In this document: positions 17,101 through 30,170 of the stretch, piece by piece
How positions within the stretch are numbered: position 1 is the stretch's first letter
Layout: each line of letters opens with the position of its first letter
Origin: Nematostella vectensis
Lineage: Eukaryota; Cnidaria; Anthozoa; Actiniaria; Edwardsiidae
Reading direction: 5' to 3'
DNA: 60,000 nt
Assembly: GCF_932526225.1 (NCBI RefSeq)
Contig: NC_064034.1
Coordinates: 8,606,001 to 8,666,000 of the forward strand
Notes under the pieces: generated by a model
The model's input: only the letters and a program-made list of their open reading frames with translations
Database searches by the model: none
Told to the model about the DNA's origin: nothing
Made by a program: the position numbers and the translations under genes

Positions 17101-18308
17101 AGAGGGTTCTACACACAGCTTTGGACTCAACTCCATCAAAGTCAGCAACGACCAAGTTCTCAATTGTGCAACTCCATCGCTACTTGGGGAAACATTAGGT
17201 AGATGAGGGCCTCGGACGTCGCAAAAGCAAGAAAATGACATGACACAACAAAAATTTATGAGAGAGAAAAACACCATCAATAAAAACATGTGCTTCTTCT
17301 AAAGAAATCTCTCTTCTCCACTTTGTTCTCATCTCGACGAATTCTAATCGCCTTTTGCATAAATACGCGACACACTTATCAATATGTTATGACTACATTC
17401 CACCAAGTCGTAACAGACACTTATTTGCTGTTTCACAAAAACAGTTTTCAATTATGTTGTCTTGGACATGGCTTAACAGATAATTCCCCTATCATACAAT
17501 AATAAATCTTATAATTGATTGATTGCCCTGCAATAGACCTCCTTGCTCCTACCTAATTATGTCATTTTCAAGCGTTAATAATTCATATTAGATTGTGCAT
17601 ACTCAATTTAGACCACTTTACTATGTACTATCTTGCGACGATTTCCTAATTATGATTCATCTAACATTTTAAATTACGTTCAAATAAATAAGTCATTTTG
17701 AAGTTCTTTAAATCTTTATCACAATGACTCACACTAACCATTTGACAAAATAGGATTTCTTATCTTTTGAAGAAATTGTTTTTATAGAAAGCTTCAAATG
17801 AAAAAAGAAGCTTTCAGAATACCACATTTTATGCTGCGTCATCATCGTTTCATCTATTTTTTAGAATTTTCCAAAGATCAAGTTTCTTCAATGATGCGAT
17901 TGCCTCTTTTTTAGCCATACCTAAAAAGTGCGGCTCCATCATTTCTGGGCCATAATGATTATCCCCATTTTTACGGTGATTGTCGGTTACCTTTTCTCTT
18001 ATCAGGCGAATGCTATAGACACCGCCATGTCGCGGAAGTTTACCTGCCTAACGCAAACCCGAAACCGCAAAGATTAATTTAACCAACTCTTAACGCAATG
18101 GTCCTCAGTTCTAAAAACAAGATAAGCTTTCTTTACACGATAAAGAAAAACACTTTGGTCTTTTACTCTTCTCAAGATTAGCTCTTTTTGTAGAGGAAAC
18201 AAATTTTGCCACAATGCCCTTAACTCTACCAAAAATATAAGCTTTCTTTCTACGATAAAAACAACAACACTCGGCGTAATGTCTCCAATTCTCCTCGTCC
18301 TTACTTAG
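17101..18308. other. Non-coding stretch downstream of GPCR 1
   Basis: No gene recognised. Near 18110-18280 there is a diverged direct repeat about 120 bp apart: both copies contain ATAAGCTTTCTTT-ACGATAAA followed by AA/AC-rich sequence. This region would be the 3' flank of the minus-strand GPCR gene. Confidence 0.4.
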
Positions 18309-19379
18309 CTACACTTGAGTTGTGTCTGTTCTGTTGATCAAAGTTGTGAGGCCAATAACCTGATCTTCGTGACTTCGCTTATAGTTCTTAGCACGCAATA
18401 GTTTGTATATAGTCGTTACTACCGCTCGTCTGAGGCTTCTCTGGCTCATGATGTACATCACTGGGTTACTCAGAGACGTCAGGAACCTTATGTTAATAAT
18501 CAGGTACTCTAGGACCACAGGAAGAACAATCCATTGTTGCCATAAGTCGTATAAGAAATAAGGCAGCCAGCAGAGAATGAACGTAGTCACAACGACCAAG
18601 TACACGCACACAGCACGACGTTCACGATTCTTCGTCCGAATGATTTGCTTTTTGCGTATGTGGAGTAAATTGTCCTGGACGATTTTACGAATTTGTGTTC
18701 TCAGAACCGAGAGTAGTTTAGCGTCTAGGATGATAGTGAAAAGAAGAGGCACGAAAAAGAACGTGATCAGGCAAAACCAGTTAAATATTTTCTCTTTTCG
18801 ATCTTCTTCTAGGATTTTCTGGTGGTCGCAGTTGGCGTCCTTGTTCTCCCAGACGTTCATACCGATGACCCATTGGAGACGCGTCAAGGACACCCCGATA
18901 CCCATCAACCACACCAACAACAGCACGCAGCATACTCGACCTTTTCGCACCATCTCGTAGTACTTGTGCGCGTAGACTATGAATAAGTAACGGTCTACAG
19001 TCATCAGCAAAATGTGCAGGGCCGAGACAATGGATACAAACTTCAGGGATACAGCGCTCGTGATACAGACTTCGTTTAGCCCCGTTATGGAACATGTCAA
19101 TAGGAGAGGCACAGCAACTAAACCAGTGAGTCCGTCGGACATGGCTAGACTTACTAGAATGATGTTGCTTGACGTTCGCAAGTCCCGTCTTGTAGAGATT
19201 AGTATTCCAATAAAGACATTGACAACCAGGATCAAAAAAGCAGCCACGATGAAGATGACATCGGTCGCGGCATGAAAACCGCCGAATTCATCCTGTCCAA
19301 TGAAGATACTGTTTCTCATTAAAGTACAATTGAATCCCATGATTACAGAAGACCGCACTGAGGTCCAATATACAGCCAC
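18309..19379 (-). CDS. Rhodopsin-class (class A) GPCR 1, single exon
   Basis: Intronless 356-residue receptor with seven hydrophobic segments and most class A landmarks: Asn54 in TM1, the SLAMSD motif with Asp82 in TM2, Cys105 before TM3, DRY at 129-131, Trp157 in TM4, Cys184 in the second extracellular loop, Pro211 in TM5, CWLP at 270-273 in TM6 and NPVMY at 305-309 in TM7. The N-terminus has an NCT sequon (Asn17). It should sit in the plasma membrane and couple to G proteins; the ligand is unknown. The start is uncertain: Met1, Met14 or Met21 could be used. The gene is a clear paralog of the receptor at 40374-41423; both share TSSN in TM2, VDRY, and an LPYF-YDLWQ segment after TM6. Class A assignment is very secure, the subfamily is not. 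Confidence 0.95.
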   Translation of the reverse strand: MAVYWTSVRSSVIMGFNCTLMRNSIFIGQDEFGGFHAATDVIFIVAAFLILVVNVFIGILISTRRDLRTSSNIILVSLAMSDGLTGLVAVPLLLTCSITGLNEVCITSAVSLKFVSIVSALHILLMTVDRYLFIVYAHKYYEMVRKGRVCCVLLLVWLMGIGVSLTRLQWVIGMNVWENKDANCDHQKILEEDRKEKIFNWFCLITFFFVPLLFTIILDAKLLSVLRTQIRKIVQDNLLHIRKKQIIRTKNRERRAVCVYLVVVTTFILCWLPYFLYDLWQQWIVLPVVLEYLIINIRFLTSLSNPVMYIMSQRSLRRAVVTTIYKLLRAKNYKRSHEDQVIGLTTLINRTDTTQV

Positions 19380-21403
<2,024 letters not shown>

Positions 21404-21718
21404 TCTGATGTTTAAGAAGGTTGTATTGCTACAAGATATGCCCCTGCTCGCAGCTTAATAAAGCGTATTACGTAGTGGGAAAAATATGTTTTTTTGGCAG
21501 GCACGGTGTTCTTTCCTTTTCAATAAACATTGAAGGAGCAGAAGAAAAAGTCGATTCGTTTTGCAATGCACTGAAACTATGTTCAGCGAGTCAAAAAAAT
21601 GGCATATGACAATATTTCGACGGGTTTCCATTTTGACTTGATCGAATTCATAATTGAACTCGATCAAGTTTTTAATTTTTTATTATCTAGTCAATCACAG
21701 TGGACATGATAATGTTCT

Positions 21719-21737
21719 CCCCCCCCCCCCCCCCCCC
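21719..21737. repeat. Poly-C run, 19 bp
   Basis: A homopolymer of C; length is likely to be variable and sequencing-sensitive. Confidence 0.95.
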
Positions 21738-21739
21738 AA

Positions 21740-24700
21740 TTCGACTGTTAATTTAGATTAGAATACGTTGTGGTCTGCAGGGGCAGTGACACAAGGAGGA
21801 GAGTTAGAGTCCACGAAAAGTATTGCCATGTGTTTCAGTAAATGTATGGAAATGGATTCTAATTTTGTAGTTTAAGATTGGGGTTTAACATACACCCCGC
21901 TTTTAGCAGTGGAACATTTTCGGCTTGCAAGTTCGCCCCCAATTGAAAATTTGCTTCAGCCGCCTCTGGTCCACACCGCGATGCTCCTCTTGGATTATCA
22001 GTCAAAACATCACATCGCCCTTCAAACGCAAACCCCAACATCAAATAGCCGCCTTCGCGGGCTGCTTTAAAAATAATATTTCTCATTACTTTTTATCTCT
22101 AGATGAATAATTAGGCTCGCATTTTACATCTTTCTGTATTCCGAAAAATGACGAAGTCGTCCTTGTGCTGGCCGCTAAGAAAGTCTTTTTAAGTACCTTT
22201 AAAAGGGCACTTTGTAGGAGGCCTTCAACCCTATTCTCTTATGCAGATGCACTAGCGATAGAATAGAGTAGGCTATTTTCAAAAGGCTTTTAAAGGACGG
22301 TAAATGGTAGCAAATTGTAAAAGCAATAAAAGTATTAGTTCTTTCATATTCAATGCGGATGATATACACTACTTCCAAAACATTTTCCACAAATTGGCTT
22401 TTTTCAATTTTCATCAAAAGTTATCAACCGTTCCATATCGTACTCTCTTTTCTAACAAGCGCAATCAGTGTTATTCATATTATATGGCATTAGACAATAA
22501 CCGCAAATGGAAGTTCTCCGACCACAAAAAATATCAGAGGTTTTACCGTGACAGTATTGTCAACGTTGGACACAAACGCAGTAATTTTGTACCTTGAAAA
22601 GTAAATTAGAACCACAAATGTACAAATATGAGTATTCAGTCCTCTAGTCAAGAACTGTTTCAAGGAATTTCACTTTATCTACCTCAGAAACGAATTATCT
22701 TGAAAAAAAAAACGTAACAACAATGGAATTTCTTGATTTTCTTCTAATTCCTTTGCGTTCTCCATAAATGAGTATTTGGTAAACGAAACAGCCGCTTCAA
22801 GGAACTTTGCACCGAGCTTTTTACGGATTAAAAAGATAACATTAAAAAAAAAGTGGAATTAGTTGTGAAGTTATCTTTCGATCATACAACGAAAAAAGGC
22901 ATAAATGTATTTGACAAACTGGACCGGGTGTTTTTAGATTGTCAGAAATTATATCAAACGGCGAATAAAAAATGAATGTCTTCACTGGCACAAAAATTCT
23001 CAATAAAAAAAATTAAAATGGCTAAATTTGAATAGGCGGAAAAAGAAATCTCACCTTTTTCTAACATCGACGAGAATAAAGCGTTCATGTTATAAGCAGG
23101 GCTATGATATATTTTGCTCAAAAAGGTATTAAAAATATGCTAAACTAGCACCTTACCGTGTTTAACCGTGTTTTCGAGGCATGCACTGTGCCGCGTTAAG
23201 TCACTAAAAGCCAGCGAACACATTTTCCCGCTAAATAAACGCTAGCAGTGCGGCGCTTTTCAAGCTGTGATACGATTGGTCCTAAGATGCAAAAATTACG
23301 TTGTCATGACAATAAATTTTGTCATATGAATAGTTATCGTTTCTCCAAACCTTGTATAATGGATTTATCCGGATATTTTGCTTTAAGTCTTGATAAAAAG
23401 AGAAACAGACGGATTAAGATATAGCTTTTTGAGCTGTTAAAATTATATATAGGCATGTTTATGTAAAACTATAACTGAGAAATAAAGAAACAAAATGATC
23501 TCATGCGAAAGGTATACGCCTAGTTCTAGACAGGTTAGGCACAGACTATATTATTGGCAAAAGAGCGGCAGACTGTCTGGCTAATTGAGTCCAACTCAGT
23601 TGACTTAAGGTTGATCAAGTCAACAAGGGCCCGCGTTCACGGCAATTACGTGATGTGCCTTTACCCAAAAAGAACACTCAAAAGAAAACCGCATGCCGCA
23701 AAGCCTAGAATACCTGAAATCCGCTGACAGAAGGTTTACCCAATTTTTCTTTTTTCGTATTTGACTGTTTTAAATATACATATATTTCAAATTGTATTTA
23801 CACAAAGCAAACAAGACACAAAACAGATTTCAATTGGGCTTGAGAATATAGACCCTAGGGAAAGCAAATCCCTTCAGTGCTGTACTAAAGGCTTTATAGG
23901 CAAACATTTAAAAACTGTTCACACTGAAAATTGTTTTTCTAACACCATTGTAAAACATTATGTATATTTGTTATCGCTATATTATCATTATGTATATTTG
24001 TAATAATTTAATAATTTTCTGAGAGCCACATGTATATTATCTGTATTAATATTAGGTGTCACTCTCAATAAAAAATGTCTTAACCAACTAAATGATCTGA
24101 AAATATGAACATATAACGGTAGAATAGCCAGTTACAAGGCTAAAACGTTAGAGATAAAAATGATGATCACAACTATAAGACTATATGACAATTTACGACC
24201 TCGGACGTTTATCGAAACAGCACAAATGAACAGCTCGATAAAGTAATTGAATCACTAATTAAGCTTGGACAGGAAGAAACAATATCGAAGAGTTTTATTC
24301 CAGTCCGTGTTATTCCAGTCCACGTTTTCTTATTCCACTCGAGTCCATATTTTAGAGTATGCTAGACACCACAGCTTTATTCATCGGATCACAAATGATA
24401 TTGTCTGTAGACAACTACCTTGTCTGAGATACATCTTAAGAGATATTTCTATGGGATTATAAATTTGGCGTTTTCTAGGCGTGAATAAGCTACATCATGC
24501 CTTGGTTAAATCAAGCTTTGCAAGGTTATAAAATATTATTACAAACTATGTAAAAGATGATAACACTAGATTTGGAAGATATAATGAATTTGAGGGTTTA
24601 TTTTAATGATGTTAACTGGCCCATGACGGGATCTGTTTAAATACATAATTATTATACGTTCTACTCTATCTGTATCCTTCTTATATTTGCTTGGTTCTTC

Positions 24701-27700
24701 CATTTCTTATATTGAACTATGAAACTTCATTAATACCGTCACCTACAAACCCGTAACCCGTTATGTTTATAGTCTATTTGATTAATCACCTTACATCGAA
24801 CTTCTTTCGTCATCCTTTTTTTTATTTCTTACCTTCCCTTTTATTTACTGTGATCGCAATAGCCTGAGTACATGTCGTACATGCTCTAAACTTGTTGCTA
24901 TCTATTAAAAAACCTAACACGACAAGGGCGGATGTGTAAACATTCTGCTGTTTGTCTTATGTGAACTAGCACGTGCAAAGGCTGGATTGAGGTCAGGAAG
25001 AACCCGAGCATTTGCTAAGCCTTCTCTACCTCTCCCTAACCCGATTATCTTAAAGGATTACAGAAATGCACTAAGACAGACCGGATAAGATAACACAATG
25101 ACTATGGTGCCAAACACCAGGCGGAAACAAATTGAGTTTTTCAATCTTCAAGAAAAACACAATAATGTGTTTACAACATCCCTGGCAGCATCCACATTCC
25201 CCTCGGCTTATTTGGAGAAGCTTATATATTTTCGATTGAATTTGGTCAAAAAGATAAAAGTATAAATAAAGTATAATACGAATAATGATTATTTCGAATC
25301 GAATTTTCTTTTCATGATTTGTATTTTAATATTCAATAAAACAAAATGTTTGAGCTCTTTAATTTAAAGGCTTTTAAACTTATATACATTGTCCCTTTTT
25401 TTCAAGACAGTATACAATCAAACGTACCTATGTTTTCTTTGGAGGAAGTTTGAGGATTTCTTTCTACGGATCAAGAGGTCATTTCTTTATTCAATTAATT
25501 TGATGCTCTAAAGATAACATGAAAACAGTATCAAAGTTCGTCAAATAGTCCTTTACACACCAAATTCACACATAGAGAGTACCTTTGAATCTCGAGGAAT
25601 TTTCATTTTCCTCCAGCGTACATTGAAACAGTTTCCCAAAAAATCAACCAGCCCTCTCTTGTAAATCCACCTCGCGATCACAACGCATTTAACACGGTTT
25701 CTTCTACACTGAATTGATTAACATGAAAAGAAGGGAATATAAACTTAAACGTTATCAGAAGCTTAAATCGACACAAGCGCCAGACTGAGCGTCATAAAGT
25801 TAAGAGCTCCGGACTTTACGCATCATATTATGTTCACGTAGAGCGCAGGATGCCTAAGTAACGCAAATAACAGCATGATATCTTTCCCGTCATTGTGCCA
25901 TTCTAGTAACAGTTCGTGTGTTAGTGGGAGAGATTACCGATCAAAAAAGGCGGGGAAACCTGTAATATTTTGTGGAGCGCGTCACGAAATGCATAGAATT
26001 TTATCCGTAGCGAGTTTAACGTTAATTGTTGCGCTATGTATCAGCAGAGGCGTCCAGGAGGCAATATCAATTCAAATATATATACCATTGATTTTCAAAT
26101 GCTTTTTGAATAAAGTGAGAGCGAAGAATATCTAGTCTAGATTTTTTCAAAACCATAATGAATAAAATAATTGTATAGAAAATTAAGAAATTTAAAATGC
26201 CGATGTCTAGCAATCTCTTTTTAAACTATATACTTGAATTTAAAATAACGTCTGAAAGTTCTATCGCAACAATTTTATGTAAGCGTTGTTTAGTGCCAAA
26301 CTTGTAATGGGACGCTGGTTTTTTATGTCGATGATTGAAGGGTTGAAGATATTTTGTTCTTAAAAAGGGCAAGGTTCTAATATCTTATTTCCAAACACAA
26401 AGTATAGGGGCACACTAATCAAATACTCTTTTTCAAGGGGTTTTCAATTAAGAATTTGGATAGAATACACTCTCAATCTCACACACATTTTTCTTGAAAC
26501 TGATACCAACACAATTGTTATTGGAAATATGTTTGGTTTATATGGCGTGGCACTGTTTTGACCACGAATCCTTATTTGTCTTATATGTTTCATTTGGAAA
26601 GCACTCTTACCCCTTTCAAGGATGTTACAGACATCCAATCTTCCTCAAGATATTCAGTTTGATCGAGTGATAAAGTTTTGGAAGTAGATATTGGCAACTT
26701 GGATTGGATAAATGCTATAAAAGGGTCTGGAAAACGCGAATAATTACTTCAAACACTGGCTATGCCAGGAAATAACTGGGTTGCGAACCAGCCAGTCCAA
26801 TATTTTTGTTGTTGTAAACATTTTACTTTATTTTTTCATATTAAATTTTTATATAATTTTTCTATTTTAATCACTGATTTACATGTTGTGGTTTGAAGAT
26901 CCGCTCTTTCTAAAAAAAGATGATATAATATCGAATACAGTCAACATTTCGGGACTAAAAGCATTCTTGCTATGTAATAACAGCCTTTTTATCAATAAGA
27001 AGAGACGATGAAGTATTCTGTGCGATTTTCAAGAGTTCTGACAGAGCAGACACAAAACAAGGCGTCCCTTCAACTGCAATATTTGTGCGGATACAAAAAT
27101 AAAATAAACATATTTGGGCAGGGTATTGTAGATCCAAGATCTGTTAAATCTGGAGGTGTCTGTAAATGGTAAATAATCTCCAAAATTTGCCCAACATACC
27201 TTAAGCCAGGGACAATCAGTGCTTTAACAGAATTCACGGAGTAGCCACCAAGACAAAAGCAGCCATTTCGTCACTCGCGCTGTGCCAAACGAATGTTCTC
27301 AGCTTTTTTTTTGCAATATGCTCCCGTCTAAAAATAAACTCATTCTGTGATTACCTTGCAGAAACTTTTTGGCGCCGAGAGCCAGCTGTCACCTACCCCA
27401 AGAAATGATTCGCTGGATAATAAACCGAAGGTTATCTTTATTCTAATCTTATACAGAATTTTATGCATAGTCCATACTATTCTACATTTTAAAGCCAAAG
27501 AATAGACAAAATTAGTGTAGTTATTGTTGACTTGAGTGAACACTAAGAGCATACAAACTGCTGCGTTTGAGTTCGAAACCAGGAACAAGAGCCTTTAATT
27601 TTAAAGCACTTCCGTATCTTTTGGTCTGATTGATTAAAATATTCTCCTAATTCTGTTCTAGGGGCTTGAAAATTCAATAGTTTTAAATGATTTTTGGGAC

Positions 27701-29150
27701 AATACGCGTTATTACCTCTGGCATTATCGGAAATAAATTTACGTGGTAAGTCCAATCATAATTTAATGAATAAGTCGCGAGCACCGACTTTTAATGGATC
27801 TTTCTTTCCTTTTTTTTTTTTCATCTTTTATGTGTAAGGGAATAGGGCTGTTATTTGACACTCTGTATAGTTGAGAGATGAATGCGCGACGACCGGATTC
27901 ATAATGATGATGAGCAAAAAATTGACTCATCTCATTTCTGTGCACCTGTCACGTTAGAAAAGCAGTTTAGCGTCACACGCCGCCTCGCACTTTGAGTAAA
28001 ATCGACGATTGCTTGGTTTTGGTAAATAAATTCACGTTTTGAATTTGATAGTTAGCAGACATTTGATAATTAGTCGCTCGATCAAGTACAGTCGCGTATT
28101 TTTGTTTTACCAACGGGCCCGGGGAAGGAGTGATGGGTAGGTTGATTGAGTAAAATCCTCAATCACTCAGTTTTGGTCGCCATACATGTTTGCTAGTTAA
28201 CTGAAATTTTAATTCTTAATTCAAATTAAGAAGTTAACAGAGAGGGAAGTAGTGGATATTGCGCATGCGTATTGCGCAATATTTCTTGTACCAACGGGCT
28301 CTCATCATTTTATCGTAGCGATAACACGTTTTCTGGGACTCCTGTGGCAAACCAAAAATCATGTCATTTATAAAGGATAAAAAAAAACGAGAACACAACT
28401 AAAATATATATCTGATAATTCGCTAGCAAGCTAAACCATGTTTTGATCGCCGAATTATTTAATTTGGATATGAAATATAGCTTTGTCCATCACGAAGCTC
28501 TTGGGCTAAAGAAGGCCGGTCACGCCGTCATTTTACGCTCCCGCTCAATGTTGAGTCACACAAAGAATCCATTTTCATCGGCTTATTCAAGCAAGTAACT
28601 GAGAAACTTTCAATCAAATATCATTGATAAAGTATCACTCTTCCATCTTGGGTGGTTATTTTGACCTTTACTTGCAAATAGACCGTTGCATTTTCAATTA
28701 TAAACAATAACGAAAGAGAAGGTGACAGACAGAGCTTAAAGATAGATTCAGAGTCAACAAACTAGTAGTACCACGCTTAAAGATCTGAACGTCAAATAGA
28801 CCGAATAAATGCATATTAAATATTGCCATTTGGGCTTTATCTCAAGTATAAGCCCATCAAAAAAGGTTACTGGTTTACAAGTTGTTACAAGGTACTGCTC
28901 GAATTCTAGAAACAGCTGATTACCATTCTAGACCATTCATACGTAGATACCGAAAGGTTTGTTTATTAGTTTTTTAACCCGCTGGAAATCGTCAATTAAG
29001 TACAGCCCCACCCAAGGAACTTACAAATTGCCTCTTGGGGAGCGAAAAATTCGTATCGTTTGCACGGGAACTCCAGGCTCATATCGGACGATAAAAAGAC
29101 CTTTTGAAGGAAAAGTCGACAACAACGCAGATTTATGTTTTTTAGAATGA
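21740..29150. other. 7.4-kb stretch without a recognised gene
   Basis: AT-rich DNA with only short open frames of low plausibility. The single item of interest is a signal-peptide-like open frame at 25989-26114, listed separately. Small local repeats occur (TTATTCCAGTCC-type near 24294-24345; ACCAACGGGC near 28112 and 28293). Confidence 0.4.
25989..26114 (+). CDS. Possible signal-peptide exon (speculative)
   Basis: An ATG at 25989 opens a frame reading MHRILSVASLTLIVALCISR and then GVQEAIS. This has the shape of a secretory signal: a basic n-region, an 11-residue hydrophobic core and small residues near a possible cleavage site. A GTGAGA donor at 26115 would end the exon in phase 0. No partner exon was found nearby, so this may be chance. 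Confidence 0.2.
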
Positions 29151-29152
29151 TA

Positions 29153-29183
29153 TTTCGGCAGGCCAATACCTGCCTTCTTCAGG
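29153..29183 (-). ncRNA. Hammerhead-ribozyme-like motif in Penelope 3' region
   Basis: On the minus strand: CTGAAGA, then A, then a 6-bp helix GGCAGG/CCTGCC closed by TATTGG, then GAAA. This matches the hammerhead core order CUGANGA - helix II - GAAA. One extra A precedes helix II, and I could not define helices I and III or the cleavage site. Hammerhead motifs are known in the terminal repeats of Penelope-like elements, which supports the call. Confidence 0.5.
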
Positions 29184-29277
29184 TTATAAATGAGTTACAA
29201 TGGCAGGTAAAAATAGTAATTGAGTAAGGAGTAACTTATGGAAGATGGTAAATAGGGTGGTGTGGATTACTAAACAG

Positions 29278-30170
29278 CTAAACGGTTTCTTCACGCCGGT
29301 TGAGGCAACCGGGTTCAAGAGTGCCAGAGCGAGCTATCAGTGTGGCTTCTATTGCTTTACGGATAGAGTCGCGGTTATTTCTTATTTTTTCAATAGATAT
29401 GAGCTCTATGTCAGAAGCGGAGTGGTTAGGTTTTAGGAAGTGTTCAGCGGCGGGGGTTGGTATGGATCGGGACTGGGAGTCAACAGTTCTGCGGTGGTCA
29501 TTAAAGCGTTCTTTTAATTTGCGTTTAGTTTCCCCAATATATTGAAGGTTACAACGGTTACATTGAATCATATAAATCACGTTTCTAGAATTGCAGGTTA
29601 TGTGAGAGGCTATAAGTCGTTTTCACCTGTTGAGAAAAATGTGTGGTTGGGCAGGTTAGGCAGTTTTTTCCGCAACAGAAAGCACCGGGAGGTTGGTTGG
29701 TGTTAGAGCGGTCGGAAGGTAGCGTAGCTTTAATGAGGATGTCGCGGAGGTTAGGTGAGCGGCGAAAGGCGACAAGAGGGAGCTCAGTGAAAACCTTATG
29801 GCATCGCTTAGACGAAAGTAGGAGGTTGTAATTTCTTCGGATTATGTCGTTGATGTTAGGTAGTGTAGGGACAAAGGGGATGCGACGGGACTTTTCGTGG
29901 TTGTTATTATTAGGGCGTAGGGCGTCAATGCGGGAAATGTTAGCAGCGCGTAGGATTTGTCTCTTGAGAAAAGCGGGTTTATAGCCACGCTTGAGGAGGT
30001 AGTTGGTGAGTTCATTGCAGCGGTTATTAAAGCTTTCTTCTGTAGAATAAATGCGGCGAATACGGAGGGCGAGGCTATAGAAGATAGCCTTTTTGGTGTG
30101 ATGAGGGTGGCAAGATAAAAAAAGGTGTTGGTGTTTGGCAGTAGGTTTGGAGAAGAGGTCAGTTTCGATT
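29278..30170 (-). pseudogene. Penelope-like polyprotein fragment with GIY-YIG endonuclease domain, frameshifted
   Basis: The upstream frame (about 30165 to 29600) includes SCHPHHTKKAIFYSLALRIR, a NINDIIRRNYNLLLS segment and a Cys-rich CCGKNCLTCPTTHF linker. A single frameshift near 29592-29598 moves the reading into the frame of NSRNVIYMIQCNRCNLQYIG. There the GIY-YIG motif appears in the variant form IY(11)YIG, followed by ETKRKLKERFNDHR. This part encodes the endonuclease that nicks DNA for target-primed insertion in intact elements. The frame ends at 29278. The first ~two thirds of a normal protein, with the reverse transcriptase palm, is missing. Confidence 0.85.

Larger units (their letters stand above)
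29152..30170 (-). mobile_element. Penelope-like retroelement, 5'-truncated
   Basis: Read on the minus strand, the segment begins abruptly near 30170 inside an open frame (ETDLFSKPTAKHQHLFL...) typical of the region after the reverse transcriptase core of Penelope-like elements. It continues through a Cys-rich linker into a GIY-YIG endonuclease domain that stops at 29278. The 3' flank carries a hammerhead-like motif. The reverse transcriptase catalytic part is absent, so the copy is dead. Confidence 0.85.

Noticed and set aside
16742-17198. Arg-rich repeat proteins on both strands
   Set aside because: Both frames exist only because the 36-bp minisatellite period is divisible by three; no start context or flanking domain supports coding.
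29300-29831. Plus-strand open frames opposite the Penelope fragment
   Set aside because: They are antisense shadows of the GIY-YIG and linker coding sequence on the minus strand.
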